A stretch of 64,000 nucleotides of DNA from assembly GCA_035995185.1 (NCBI GenBank), contig DASYKT010000061.1, positions 1-64,000 of the forward strand, given 5' to 3'. The notes beneath the pieces were generated by a model, which ran no database searches, was not told the DNA's origin, and saw only the letters and a program-made list of their open reading frames with translations. Positions 16,725 to 26,145 of the stretch are shown here, piece after piece. A program made the position numbers and the translations under genes. Position 1 is the first letter of the stretch, and every line of letters begins with the position of its first letter. This DNA comes from DASYKT01 sp035995185. GTDB taxonomy: Bacteria; Acidobacteriota; Blastocatellia; Pyrinomonadales; Pyrinomonadaceae.

Positions 16725-19109
16725 ATGTTTGAACGCTATACCGAAAAGGCCCGCCGGGTAATATTTTTTGCCCGGTATGAGGCTTTACAATTTGGGTCAC
16801 AAACCATTGCGCCGGAGCACGTCCTGTTAGGGCTGATGCGCGAAGACAAAACTATGTCCGCGCGGTTCTTTCAATCGCGTTCCGCTTTGAGCGTGGAAAA
16901 AATGCGCCGCGAGATCGAAGAGCGCAGTGTGATCAAGGACAAGATCCCGCAATCGGCCGAGCTCCACCTGGCCCCGGAGACCAAGAAAGTTTTGGCCTTC
17001 GCCCATGAAGAAAGCGACCGTTTGCAAAACGGGCACATCGGCACGGAGCATCTGCTGCTGGGGCTTTTGCGGCAGGAAAGCTCGATGGCGGCGGAGATCC
17101 TGCACGAATACGGATTGACGCTTGAGTCGGTGAGAGAAGAAGTGGCCAAGCAGAACGGCTACCCTTCGAACTATTCGGGCTCGCTGAAAAAAGAATCGCC
17201 GCACCTGAGCGAATTTACGCGCGATCTGACCGCCGACGCCGCCGAAGGAAAACTCGACCCGCTGATCGGGCGCGAGCTCGAGATAGAAAGATTGGTGGAA
17301 ATACTCTGCCGCCGGACCAAGAACAATCCTGTTTTGATCGGCGAACCGGGGGTGGGCAAAACCGCCATCGTCGAAGGGCTGGCACAGAAGGTCGTCTCCG
17401 GAAACGTCCCGACCTTTCTCGAAGGCAAACGCATTTTGATGCTCGATCTTTCGCTGATCGTGGCGGGAACGAAATACCGCGGCCAGTTTGAAGAACGGCT
17501 CAAGCTGATCATGCGTGAGCTGGCGGACAACAGGCAGTACGTTATTTTTATCGACGAGCTTCATACACTGGTCGGCGCCGGTTCGGCCGAAGGGTCGCTC
17601 GATGCCGCGAACATCTTAAAACCCGCGCTTTCACGAGGCGAAATTCAATGCATCGGCGCGACGACGCCTACCGAATTTCGCAGGACCATCGAAAAGGACC
17701 GCTCGCTCGAGCGCCGTTTCCAGGCGGTCAAGGTTGAGCCGCCGACGGCGGAAGAGGCGCTGACGGTTATCGAAGGCATCTGCGCCCGGTACGAAGCTTT
17801 TCACCAGATCCGCTACACGCGTGGCGCGCTTGAGGCGGCGGTGTATCAATCGAATCGATATATTCCCGACAGGTTTTTGCCCGATAAGGCCATCGATGTT
17901 TTGGACGAAGCGGGCGCCCGCGCCAAGCTGCGTCATCAGGCCGAAGAGGAAACCGAGCCTTCCTGGAAACAGACGGTCAACAGCTGGAAACGCACGGCTG
18001 CCGACGACCGCCGGTTTTCACTCGAGCTCAACAATCTCGAAAGCTCTTTCTTTACCGTTGAGGTGACCAAGGACGACGTCGAAGCCGTGATCGCCCGCTG
18101 GACGGGAATTCCCGTCACCGCCATCCAGCAAAAAGAAGCGCAGAAACTTCTGGGGCTGGAAAAAGAATTGCACCGCCGCGTTATTTCGCAGCGGACCGCG
18201 ATCTCCGCGCTGGCCCGCGCGGTAAGACGTTCGCGCGCCGGGCTAAAAAATCCCTCGCGCCCGATCGGAGCGTTTTTATTTTTGGGCCCGACCGGCGTCG
18301 GCAAGACCGAGGTTGCCCGTTCGCTGGCGGAATATCTTTTCGGTTCGGAACGCTCGATGATCCGCTTTGATATGTCGGAATTCATGGAGAAACATTCGGT
18401 CGCCAAGATCATCGGCTCGCCGCCGGGATACGTCGGCCATGAAGAAGGCGGCCAGTTGACGGAAAGGATCCGCCGCGCGCCCTACTCTGTCGTGCTTTTC
18501 GATGAAGTGGAAAAGGCGCATCCGGACCTCTATAACATTTTGCTGCAGATATTTGAGGATGGAATTTTGACCGACGCCCAGGGCCACACGGTCGATTGTA
18601 AAAACGCCATCTTTATCATGACCTCAAATATCGGCGCGCGTTATATCCAAAAACGAACCACCATGGGTTTCCAGGGCAATGCCGAAGTTTCGCGTGAGCG
18701 GATGGAAGAAATGGTGATGAGTTCGGTAAAACAGACGTTTTCGCCGGAATTTATCAACCGCCTGGATGAAATAATCATTTTTGACGAGCTGACGGATGAA
18801 GACCTGCTGCAGATCGTAGACCTGCAGATCGTTAAGCTTAACGAAGTTTTGGAAAAACACGCTTTACAAGTACGGCTGACTGAGGAAGCGAAACGCTGGC
18901 TGGTAGCTAAAGCCTGCACAGACCGCAGTTACGGTGCGCGGCCGCTGCGCAGGGCATTGCAGAAATATGTCGAAGACGAGCTTTCCGAAGCCCTTATACG
19001 AGGCGATCTGACGGAAGAAACACTGATCGAAATATTCTGCGATGAAAATAAACTCAGCTACCGTTCCGTCGGTATAGAGGAAAACGAAGACGCGCTCCTG
19101 GTCAGATAA
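16725..19109 (+). CDS. clpC: ATP-dependent Clp protease ATPase subunit ClpC
   Basis: The 794-residue product begins MFERYTEKARRVIFFA, with two Clp N-repeats (about 5-145). AAA-1 follows with Walker A GEPGVGKTA and Walker B VIFIDELHTL. The middle region is short (about 400-450). AAA-2 has GPTGVGKTE, VLFDEVEKAHPD and the sensor/arginine region RPLRRALQKY. This is a class I HSP100 unfoldase that feeds ClpP. The middle region is where ClpC carries its M-domain and UVR motif; here it is compact and diverged. The gene is single, ends in a strong terminator, and no adaptor gene (mcsA/mcsB/ctsR) is adjacent. Confidence 0.95.
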   Translation: MFERYTEKARRVIFFARYEALQFGSQTIAPEHVLLGLMREDKTMSARFFQSRSALSVEKMRREIEERSVIKDKIPQSAELHLAPETKKVLAFAHEESDRLQNGHIGTEHLLLGLLRQESSMAAEILHEYGLTLESVREEVAKQNGYPSNYSGSLKKESPHLSEFTRDLTADAAEGKLDPLIGRELEIERLVEILCRRTKNNPVLIGEPGVGKTAIVEGLAQKVVSGNVPTFLEGKRILMLDLSLIVAGTKYRGQFEERLKLIMRELADNRQYVIFIDELHTLVGAGSAEGSLDAANILKPALSRGEIQCIGATTPTEFRRTIEKDRSLERRFQAVKVEPPTAEEALTVIEGICARYEAFHQIRYTRGALEAAVYQSNRYIPDRFLPDKAIDVLDEAGARAKLRHQAEEETEPSWKQTVNSWKRTAADDRRFSLELNNLESSFFTVEVTKDDVEAVIARWTGIPVTAIQQKEAQKLLGLEKELHRRVISQRTAISALARAVRRSRAGLKNPSRPIGAFLFLGPTGVGKTEVARSLAEYLFGSERSMIRFDMSEFMEKHSVAKIIGSPPGYVGHEEGGQLTERIRRAPYSVVLFDEVEKAHPDLYNILLQIFEDGILTDAQGHTVDCKNAIFIMTSNIGARYIQKRTTMGFQGNAEVSRERMEEMVMSSVKQTFSPEFINRLDEIIIFDELTDEDLLQIVDLQIVKLNEVLEKHALQVRLTEEAKRWLVAKACTDRSYGARPLRRALQKYVEDELSEALIRGDLTEETLIEIFCDENKLSYRSVGIEENEDALLVR

Positions 19110-19132
19110 AGGCCAAAGCCGCCATTATCCAT

Positions 19133-19172
19133 AAGCACGAAGGGTACCCGAAGAGACTTTCGTGCTTTTCGC
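19133..19172 (+). terminator. Rho-independent terminator of clpC
   Basis: The stem AAGCACGAA (19133-19141) pairs with TTCGTGCTT (19159-19167) across a 17-nt loop and is followed by a T-rich stretch (TTCGCTTTTT). It lies about 23 nt after the clpC stop. Confidence 0.8.
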
Positions 19173-19190
19173 TTTTTCGGATTTTACTAG

Positions 19191-19196
19191 TATAAT
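19191..19196 (+). promoter_or_regulatory. Possible promoter -10 element for the bamA cluster
   Basis: A perfect TATAAT follows the clpC terminator. The only -35 candidate at usual spacing is TTCGCT, a weak match. If used, the bamA message would have an about 200-nt leader. The rest of the 296-nt gap shows no coding region. Confidence 0.35.
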
Positions 19197-19405
19197 GCCG
19201 AAGTTTGTAAGGTTTTTAGCGCTTTCTGGTTAAGGCAACCTGAAAAAGATATATCGAATCAAAAATTGTTGCAGCTATCAAAGTACGAAGCCCCGGTTTT
19301 TATTCTAATATCATCTTATCCGGTTCCCTTAACAGGGGGTAATGGCGACTTTAAATTCAGATAGCTAAGCATTTATACGTTTTTAATCAAGGGAAAGAAG
19401 CATTT

Positions 19406-22400
19406 ATGAAGGTTTTTCGCGCGCTCGGGCTAATAGGTTTCGTGCTGTTATTGACGATACTTAGCTTGGCCTCGACCGGTGACGTGCCAAACGGTCCCGA
19501 CGACAAAGATAAAAAACCTGCCGCTGCGCCTCAGCAGCAATTGGTCGAATCGGTTGATATTCAGGGTAACCGACGTCAACGTGACGATGACCTCCTTTAT
19601 TACATCAAAACCCGCCCCGGGGATGTTTACGACCCCGCTCAGCTGGAAAGAGACCTAAAAGAACTTCTCGCCCTGAACTTTTTCGACAAAACGGCAACCC
19701 GCGTTTTGGTTGAAGACGGTGTCCGCGGCGGCGTGAATGTGATCTTTGAGGTCAAGGAACTGCCTATTATTCGCGATCTCCAGTTCGAAGGATTAAAAGC
19801 CGTTCAGGAATCCGACGTGCTGAAGGAATTTCGTGAAAACCGCGCCGGTATTTCCAAAGAGGCGATCTTCGATCCCGTTAAAGTCAGAAACGCCAGCCGT
19901 ATCTTACGCGAGCTGTTAGCCTCCAAAGGTTTTCCAAACGCAAAGATCGACATCAAGGAAGAAGAAGTTTCTGCTACCTCAGTGGCGATCACGTTTGTTA
20001 TCGACCAGGGTGAAAGATCACGCATCATCCAGATCGAATTTGAAGGCAACGAGCATTTTAAGGACGGCGAACTGCGCGGCCAGCTCCAGCTGGTGAAAAA
20101 GTCGGGTTTATTTTCCCGTTTTAAAGGCCAGGACATTCTCGATACCCGCAAGCTTCAGTATGACCTGAACAAGAACGTTCGCGAGTACATGTTCTCGAAG
20201 GGTTATTTCCAGGCCCGCATCGGCGAACCGCAGATCATCGGCCTGGGCAATCGCCGCACCGGCTTTTTTCTTCCCGTGCCTTTTCTGTCTTCCAAGGATG
20301 ACGCGTTGAGAATAGTCATCCCCGTTACCGAAGGAAAGATCTTCCGGGTAGGGGAATTAAAGGTCGAAGGCAATTCGATCTTTACCGAGGACCAGCTTCT
20401 CGGATACGTCGGCCTGAAAAAGGGTGAGGTCGCCGACGGAAAAAGACTGCGCGCCGCGCTTTACGAAGACCTGAAAAAGGTCTACGGCTCGCAGGGTTTT
20501 ATTCTCTATGACGCCGAAACGGAAACGAACTTTAAGGACAATCCGGCCAATCCGGAAGAAGGCATTGTAGATATCACCGTAAAGATCGAAGAGGGCAAAC
20601 AGTTCAGCCTGCGGCGTATCGAATTTGCCGGCAACACATTCACCCGCGATAACGTTCTGCGGCGGGAAATGATCCTCAACGAAGGCGATATCTATAACCA
20701 GCTCATGCTGGAAACATCGGTCATTCGCCTCAATCAGACACAGTATTTCGATCCCATCGACAAGGATAAAGATGTTGAGGTCCATACGGACGAAGAAACC
20801 GGACAGGTAGATATGCTGATCCGGGTCAAGGAAAAAGGAAGACAGCAGATCTCGTTCAACGGCGGTATTTCGGGTATCGGCGGATCGTTTTTCGGTTTCG
20901 AATATTCGACCAATAACCTTTTCGGGCGCGGTGAGGTTTTCTCGCTTTCCGGAGGTTTTGGCAACCGGCAGTCGAGTTTGCAGCTTTCCTTTACGGAACC
21001 CTATTTCCGCGATCGTCCGATCTCGGTGGGTTTTTCGGTCTTTGCCTATAGCCAAAAGTTTTTTGGAGAGGGAACGTTCCTATCGCAGAACCAGCAGGCG
21101 CTGGTCGATGCGACCAATCCGTTCGGCACGGTTACGGCGGACGAAAGCAATCTGTTCACCCGCAATAGCTATGGCGCATCGGTCTATGCCACCGCTCCTC
21201 TTTCCGAGCTTTTCTTTAAGAAGCGTCGTTTTACCCAATTTTCGCGCATCGGGCTGACCTATCAGTTTTCGGCGAGCACAATCAAGGATCCGCCGGTAAA
21301 CAGCGACCCCAACAACGGCCAGCAGACGATCCCCATTGTGTTTTCACAGCCGAATATCACTACCAGCAGAGTAACGCCGAGTTTTGTTTACGATTCGCGT
21401 CAGCCGGCCTCTAATGGCATCGACACTTTAAAGGGAATGCAGATCGCCGCCTCGCTGGCGTTTTCGGGCCTGGGCGGAGATGTGAGAACTTATCAGCCCA
21501 ACATTTCCTGGACACAGTTCATTCCGATCCGGAGAAAGAGGTCGAAAAACGCCGAGGTATTCGGCTTCCGCATCCTCGCCGGGACGATCGGCAGTTTTGC
21601 CACTTCGGACAAAGTTCGAAACGGCAATTCGCTGGCTTTTGTTAATGGCGTTCCTATTTTCGAGCGTTATTTCCTCGGCAGCGAACAGGATATTCGCGGT
21701 TACGATGTCCGCTCGATCTCGCCCGTCGCGCCGGCCAATACCTACGTGACCACGCGAAATGTGGTGGCGGCATTAAATCAGTCAGGAACTCCGATCCCGG
21801 TCCCGGGCTTAAATACCCGCGACGCGGAAGAGTTAGCGGCCTTTGGCACTTTTACCGGTTTTGCCGGGTCAAATCCGGCGCTGATCTCGCGTTCTTTCCA
21901 ATATATCGGTGGAGATACGGAATTATTGGGTAATTTCGAATATCGTATACCTATCTTCGGTCCGGCGAGCCTGGCGTTCTTCGCGGATATCGGAAGTGTT
22001 TTTAATCTTAAAAAAGGCTCCGTTCAGGAGATCAACAGTAATTTTCTTCCTGACCAGCCGTTTTTGGGCATATTCAACGATCTGAGTCTGACCTTTTTGC
22101 GCAACAATCTTCAGTATCAGCCGGCGAATCAGTTTTTCGGCGGAGTGATCCTGGGCCGCGAGCCGCGCCCGCTGACGCGTGAAGAGTTCAACAGCATGCT
22201 GAGTTCCGGTGCGCAGATCGACCCGCGGACCGGGTTGCCCCTGGGACTTCAGGCTATCTACCTGCGCGGCGATGCGCAGACAAATGCCCGGGTTGAGATA
22301 AACAATACCCAGTTCGGGAAATTAAAAGATTATCGTTCGAGCGTGGGGCTTGAGTTAAGAGTCCAGGTGCCGATCGTGAACGTACCGTTCAGGCTGATCT

Positions 22401-22507
22401 ATTATATAAATCCCAACGCTAAACGCGGATTTTATGATAATCTGCCGAACTTCTTCTTTAATGAAAAGAAGAGAGGATTTCGCTTTACCGTAGGAAGAAC
22501 ATTCTAG
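19406..22507 (+). CDS. bamA: BamA, outer-membrane protein assembly factor
   Basis: The 1033-residue product has a signal peptide (about 1-24) and a short charged linker. Five POTRA domains follow (about 47-120, 121-200, 201-312, 313-398 and 399-480), each ending in a 'VxEG'-type turn. The Omp85 barrel starts around 'ISFNGGISGIGG'. It contains the lid motif in SEQDIRGYDV and ends VGRTF with a terminal Phe. At over 200 residues longer than E. coli BamA, the extra length lies in barrel loops. BamA folds outer-membrane proteins and is essential. GGGAAAG precedes the ATG. Downstream skp, fabZ and lpxA follow in the classic envelope order. Confidence 0.95.
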   Translation: MKVFRALGLIGFVLLLTILSLASTGDVPNGPDDKDKKPAAAPQQQLVESVDIQGNRRQRDDDLLYYIKTRPGDVYDPAQLERDLKELLALNFFDKTATRVLVEDGVRGGVNVIFEVKELPIIRDLQFEGLKAVQESDVLKEFRENRAGISKEAIFDPVKVRNASRILRELLASKGFPNAKIDIKEEEVSATSVAITFVIDQGERSRIIQIEFEGNEHFKDGELRGQLQLVKKSGLFSRFKGQDILDTRKLQYDLNKNVREYMFSKGYFQARIGEPQIIGLGNRRTGFFLPVPFLSSKDDALRIVIPVTEGKIFRVGELKVEGNSIFTEDQLLGYVGLKKGEVADGKRLRAALYEDLKKVYGSQGFILYDAETETNFKDNPANPEEGIVDITVKIEEGKQFSLRRIEFAGNTFTRDNVLRREMILNEGDIYNQLMLETSVIRLNQTQYFDPIDKDKDVEVHTDEETGQVDMLIRVKEKGRQQISFNGGISGIGGSFFGFEYSTNNLFGRGEVFSLSGGFGNRQSSLQLSFTEPYFRDRPISVGFSVFAYSQKFFGEGTFLSQNQQALVDATNPFGTVTADESNLFTRNSYGASVYATAPLSELFFKKRRFTQFSRIGLTYQFSASTIKDPPVNSDPNNGQQTIPIVFSQPNITTSRVTPSFVYDSRQPASNGIDTLKGMQIAASLAFSGLGGDVRTYQPNISWTQFIPIRRKRSKNAEVFGFRILAGTIGSFATSDKVRNGNSLAFVNGVPIFERYFLGSEQDIRGYDVRSISPVAPANTYVTTRNVVAALNQSGTPIPVPGLNTRDAEELAAFGTFTGFAGSNPALISRSFQYIGGDTELLGNFEYRIPIFGPASLAFFADIGSVFNLKKGSVQEINSNFLPDQPFLGIFNDLSLTFLRNNLQYQPANQFFGGVILGREPRPLTREEFNSMLSSGAQIDPRTGLPLGLQAIYLRGDAQTNARVEINNTQFGKLKDYRSSVGLELRVQVPIVNVPFRLIYYINPNAKRGFYDNLPNFFFNEKKRGFRFTVGRTF

Positions 22508-22602
22508 GAAGCATTCTTTCTTGCGTTTTTTTACATCAAACGGCAAAGTTAAGAAAGACGCTTAACCAGCCTGTTCAATTTTTTAAGGAGTATTTCAGAG
22601 AT

Positions 22603-23253
22603 ATGAAAAGAGTTAGTTTTATTGCCGCAACGTTTTTAATAGTGCTTGGTTTTGCTTTGCCGATATTTGCCCAGGCAGGAGCGCAGCAGACCGGTAAGAT
22701 CGGAATTATAAATACAGCTGCTTTTTTAGGTGACAAGGTCAATATCGCCAGGCTTCTGACCGCTGTTACCACCCTCGATAAAGAATTCGAGCCCCGGCAG
22801 CAGGAACTCGTAACGATGAATACGAGGGTCGAAACCCTGGCCAAAGAGATCCAGAGCTTGCAGGCGCAGCTGAACAATGCCAAGCCGCAGGCCCCGATCG
22901 ACACCAATTCGATCCGCAACAGCATTATCTCCAAGAATGAAGAAGGCGAAAGGCTGCAGATTGAAATGAAGCGCAAACAGGAAGACGGCAAAGCCGCCTA
23001 CGAAAAGCGCGAAGCGGTCGTCCTCGGCCCTATTCAGAGAGAGATCTTTAATTCGATCAACGAGTATGCGAAAACGAAGGGCTTTTCGCTGGTCTTTGAC
23101 GGCGCCAAGATGGCTGATGCCGGAATTTTGATCGGCGTCGGCGATTCGGCGGTCGATGTCACCGAAGATTTTATTAAATACTTCAATGCCAAACCGGCAA
23201 CGACCGCTTCGACAGCGAAACCGGCGACGGGAACAGCTGCCAAGCCCAACTAA
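22603..23253 (+). CDS. skp: Skp/OmpH-family periplasmic chaperone
   Basis: The 216-residue product has a signal peptide (about 1-24, PIFAQ). A long helical hairpin rich in Lys, Glu and Gln follows (about 60-160), as in the jellyfish-like tentacles of Skp. Then comes a strand segment 'FSLVFDGAKMADAGILIGVG' that forms the trimer core. A low-complexity Ala/Thr/Lys/Pro tail (about 198-216) is extra. Skp holds unfolded outer-membrane proteins for BamA, whose gene ends 95 nt upstream. An AAGGAG lies upstream of the ATG. Confidence 0.9.
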   Translation: MKRVSFIAATFLIVLGFALPIFAQAGAQQTGKIGIINTAAFLGDKVNIARLLTAVTTLDKEFEPRQQELVTMNTRVETLAKEIQSLQAQLNNAKPQAPIDTNSIRNSIISKNEEGERLQIEMKRKQEDGKAAYEKREAVVLGPIQREIFNSINEYAKTKGFSLVFDGAKMADAGILIGVGDSAVDVTEDFIKYFNAKPATTASTAKPATGTAAKPN

Positions 23254-23280
23254 ACGACACGTTTAAGAGTAGTTTTCATA

Positions 23281-23325
23281 AACGTTGAGCGGGACAAGTT
23301 TGTCTTGCTCAACGTTTGTGATTTA
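23281..23325 (+). terminator. Strong hairpin after skp
   Basis: AACGTTGAGC (23281-23290) pairs perfectly with GCTCAACGTT (23307-23316), and the stem continues inward through G-U pairs to a tiny loop. The following stretch is only moderately T-rich, so it may attenuate rather than stop transcription into fabZ. Confidence 0.6.
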
Positions 23326-23340
23326 GTTTAAAAATACTTC

Positions 23341-23784
23341 ATGATAACTCTAGACATCCGCGCCATTCAGGAGATCCTGCCGCACCGCTATCCTTTCTTG
23401 CTGGTGGACAAGATAATCGAACTTATTCCCCGGGAAAAGATCGTCGGCATCAAGCAGGTCACCATCAACGAATATTTCTTTCAGGGTCATTTTCCCGGCG
23501 CTCCGGTAATGCCCGGAGTTTTGCAGATAGAAGCTCTGGCCCAGGTCGGCGCGATCCTGGCGCTGCGTGAGTTCGAAGATCGCGACAGCAAGATACCTTA
23601 TTTCAGCGGCATAGAAAACGCCCGTTTCCGGCGGCCGGTCGTTCCCGGAGATACTTTGGTGCTCGAAGTGGTGCCGATCCGCATGGGAAATAAAGTGCAA
23701 AAGATGCGCGGCGAAGCCAAGGTCGACGGCAAAATTACCGCTGAGGCTGAGATCATGTGCGTCCTCGGGGACCGAATAGCGTAA
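23341..23784 (+). CDS. fabZ: 3-hydroxyacyl-[acyl-carrier-protein] dehydratase FabZ
   Basis: The 147-residue hot-dog fold protein starts near 'LPHRYPFLLVDKI'. The catalytic His is in QGHFPGAPVMPG, and the active-site Glu is in the following helix (VLQIEALAQ). FabZ dehydrates beta-hydroxyacyl-ACPs in fatty acid elongation and competes with LpxA for 3-hydroxyacyl-ACP, which explains its usual place beside lpxA. Length and motifs are standard. Confidence 0.96.
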   Translation: MITLDIRAIQEILPHRYPFLLVDKIIELIPREKIVGIKQVTINEYFFQGHFPGAPVMPGVLQIEALAQVGAILALREFEDRDSKIPYFSGIENARFRRPVVPGDTLVLEVVPIRMGNKVQKMRGEAKVDGKITAEAEIMCVLGDRIA

Positions 23785-23876
23785 TGAATAGTGAATAATG
23801 AATAGTGATTAGTGAATAGGTGCCAAAATTTCTTACATTAATCATTAATCACTAGTCACTATTCATTCACCATTAC
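23784..23876. repeat. Inverted repeat between fabZ and lpxA
   Basis: The left arm (23783-23817) is built of tandem 'GAATAGTGA' variants. The right arm (23838-23875) is their reverse complement, separated by about 20 nt. It lies between two genes normally in one operon and would form a long A/T-rich hairpin. Confidence 0.65.
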
Positions 23877-23877
23877 T

Positions 23878-24654
23878 ATGACTTTTATCCATCCAACCGC
23901 AATAGTAAGTGAAACTGCGACGATTGGCCTGAATTGCCATATCGGGCCGTTCTGTACTATCGGTGCAGAGGTCACTCTGGGCAGCGGCGTACAGCTTGAT
24001 TCCCACGTGGCCGTTGACGGAAAAACCTCGATCGGCGACGAAACTCACATCTATCCTTTTGTTTCCATCGGCCTTGCCCCGCAAGACCTGAAGTACGGCG
24101 GCGAGCCCACCGAAACCCGGATCGGCCGGCGCAACCAGATTCGCGAATTTGTGACCGTTCATCGCGGCACGGCGGGCGGCGGCGGCCTGACTAAAATAGG
24201 CGACGATAACCTACTGATGGCGCAGGCGCACGTTGCGCACGATTGCCAAATCGGCAGCGAGGTCATCATGGCCAATGCCGCCACGTTGGCAGGCCACGTA
24301 GAGATCGCGGACAAGGCGAACGTGGGAGCTTACTCGGGCGTTCACCAGTTTTGCCGGATAGGTTATGAGGCTTTTGTCGGCGGCTACTCGGTGGTGGTAA
24401 AAGACGCCATGCCGTTTGCCATCATCCAGGGAAACCACGCCAAGTGCTACGGCTTGAATAAGCTGGGAATGCGCCGGCGCGGTTATGCCAAGGAAATTAT
24501 TGAGCAGCTCCATCACGCTTTTCATTTGCTGCTCTCGTCCAAGCTCAATACCAGCCAGGCCGTGGAAAAGATCAAAGAAGATATCAAGGACTGTAAGGAA
24601 GTCGATCTCCTGGTCGATTTTATCGAAACCTCAAAGCGCGGCGTGGTGAAATAA
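23878..24654 (+). CDS. lpxA: UDP-N-acetylglucosamine acyltransferase LpxA
   Basis: The 258-residue left-handed beta-helix protein starts with IHPTAIVSETATIG hexapeptide repeats. It carries the catalytic His in VAHDCQIG, the conserved EFVTVHRGT loop, and 'GNHAKCYGLNKLGMRRRG' that precedes the C-terminal helical domain. LpxA adds a 3-hydroxyacyl chain to UDP-GlcNAc, the first step of lipid A synthesis. lpxD and lpxB are not in this cluster. The gene follows fabZ after a 93-nt palindromic spacer. Confidence 0.96.
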   Translation: MTFIHPTAIVSETATIGLNCHIGPFCTIGAEVTLGSGVQLDSHVAVDGKTSIGDETHIYPFVSIGLAPQDLKYGGEPTETRIGRRNQIREFVTVHRGTAGGGGLTKIGDDNLLMAQAHVAHDCQIGSEVIMANAATLAGHVEIADKANVGAYSGVHQFCRIGYEAFVGGYSVVVKDAMPFAIIQGNHAKCYGLNKLGMRRRGYAKEIIEQLHHAFHLLLSSKLNTSQAVEKIKEDIKDCKEVDLLVDFIETSKRGVVK

Positions 24655-24965
24655 ATATGGCGTCCCTACGGGACTAAGAAGTAAGAGCGGGCGTGGGGCG
24701 CCTTTCCGGACTGCAAATTTTATGTACTTAAATGTTTATTATTTATCACGCAAGCTGACCACCTCTCAGGTTGGGAAGGGTTGCTTGCACCCGCTTTCTA
24801 TTTATTTATGGTTTATGAGAGAACCACCCCGCCCTTCGGGCCCCCCTCCTTTGTAAGGAGGGGAGTTTTTGCAGCACCTCTTTAAACACCCACTTACATG
24901 GTGCAACTTAAATCCGCCCTGCGCCGTATTAAATTTTGACCTTCAAAATTTTTCCGAGGTGTTCT
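24655..24965. other. Intergenic stretch after lpxA
   Basis: This 311-nt gap has no credible gene. It holds the terminator at 24843-24870. Near its end it carries the GAGGTG ribosome binding site of the next gene. Several short G/C-rich inverted stretches (GCCCTTCGGGC) are also present. Confidence 0.55.
24843..24870 (+). terminator. Rho-independent terminator downstream of lpxA
   Basis: CCCCTCCTT (24843-24851) and AAGGAGGGG (24855-24863) form a perfect 9-bp stem with a 3-nt loop, followed by AGTTTTT. This would separate the bamA-lpxA unit from the hydrolase and lpxI genes. Confidence 0.8.
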
Positions 24966-26126
24966 ATGAAAAAATTCGCCGCATTTCTCCTGACATCGTT
25001 CCTGCTATTAAATATTTTTTCAGTATATTCGTTCGCCTGCACCACCTTTTGTCTGAAAAACAAGGGTGAAGTGCTTTTCGGAAAAAATTACGACTGGATG
25101 GTCGGTGATGGACTGATCTTCGTTAATAAACGCGGCGTCGCAAAAGTCGGCATGGCCAACAGCAACGCGGCCAGTTGGATTTCGAAATACGGCAGCGTGA
25201 CTTTTAATCAATACGGATGGGAAAGCCCGTCGGGCGGGATGAACGAAACGGGTTTGGTCATTGAGCTGATGTGGCTCGACGATACGCGGTATCCGAAAAC
25301 TGAAGGCAAGCCGACCGTGGACGTCCTGGAGTGGATCCAGTACCAACTCGACACCGCCGCCACCACCGCGGAGGTGATAAAAAATTCCGAGGACATTCAG
25401 ATAGATGCGCGGCCGACGCTGCACTACCTGGTCAGCGATAAGGCGGGAAACGCGGCCACCATCGAATTTCTTAACGGCAAACTTACCCCGCATACCGGTG
25501 ACAGCCTGCCCGTGGCGACGCTGACCAATGACACTTACGAAAAGTCTCTCGAGTTTGCAAAAAACACCGAGCCGGCCAAGGCCCAGGGCGGCGGTTCGCT
25601 GCAGCGTTTTACCCGCGCCGCCGAAAAGACAAAAGAATTCGATAAAAAGCCCAAGAGCGAAAAAGAAGCGGTGGATTACGCTTTCTCTATTTTAAGCGAC
25701 GTCGCGCAGCCCAACTACACCCAGTGGAGCATCGTCTACGATCAAAAGCGCGGACGGATATATTTTCGTTCGCTGCAAAGCCCGCAGATAAAAAGCGTCG
25801 ATGCAAAAAGTTTTGACTGCTCCTGCAGTAGTGCGGTCAAATTATTCGATGTGAACGCAAAGGGCACGGGCGATGTGACCACGCTCTTCAGAGATTACAC
25901 CCGCGAAGCAAACCGCGACCTGATCGAACGCGCCTTTAACGGAACGGAGTTTTTAAAGAACGTCCCGGCATCGGTCAAAGACGGCTTCGCCTCGTACCCG
26001 GAACGCTTTACCTGTTCCACGGGCGAGCCGAAAAAAGAAGACAAACTTAAAGCTTCGGCAGGACAGATGTCCTATCTGGACCTGGCATTTCCGCTTTACT
26101 ACATTTACAAACAAATCGCTTCTTAA
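24966..26126 (+). CDS. Secreted Ntn-type linear amide C-N hydrolase (choloylglycine/penicillin acylase-like)
   Basis: The ATG at 24966 gives a 386-residue protein with a clear signal peptide (MKKFAAFLLTSFLLLNIF...). GAGGTG lies just upstream, so an in-frame TTG 30 nt earlier is rejected. Signal cleavage after FA would expose Cys25 (CTTFCLKN) as the N-terminal nucleophile, as in Ntn hydrolases of this family. The Asp/Asn-rich KNYDW and the NETGLVIELMW segment are typical. Members cleave bile-salt, penicillin V or acyl-homoserine lactone amides; the substrate here is unknown. It sits between lpxA and lpxI, but a terminator separates it from lpxA. Confidence 0.85.
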   Translation: MKKFAAFLLTSFLLLNIFSVYSFACTTFCLKNKGEVLFGKNYDWMVGDGLIFVNKRGVAKVGMANSNAASWISKYGSVTFNQYGWESPSGGMNETGLVIELMWLDDTRYPKTEGKPTVDVLEWIQYQLDTAATTAEVIKNSEDIQIDARPTLHYLVSDKAGNAATIEFLNGKLTPHTGDSLPVATLTNDTYEKSLEFAKNTEPAKAQGGGSLQRFTRAAEKTKEFDKKPKSEKEAVDYAFSILSDVAQPNYTQWSIVYDQKRGRIYFRSLQSPQIKSVDAKSFDCSCSSAVKLFDVNAKGTGDVTTLFRDYTREANRDLIERAFNGTEFLKNVPASVKDGFASYPERFTCSTGEPKKEDKLKASAGQMSYLDLAFPLYYIYKQIAS

Positions 26127-26145
26127 TCATAATAAAGCGTTTGTT

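Noticed and set aside
16827..17564. 245-codon minus-strand frame opposite clpC
   Set aside because: It is antisense to the conserved Clp N and AAA-1 domains and has no independent support.
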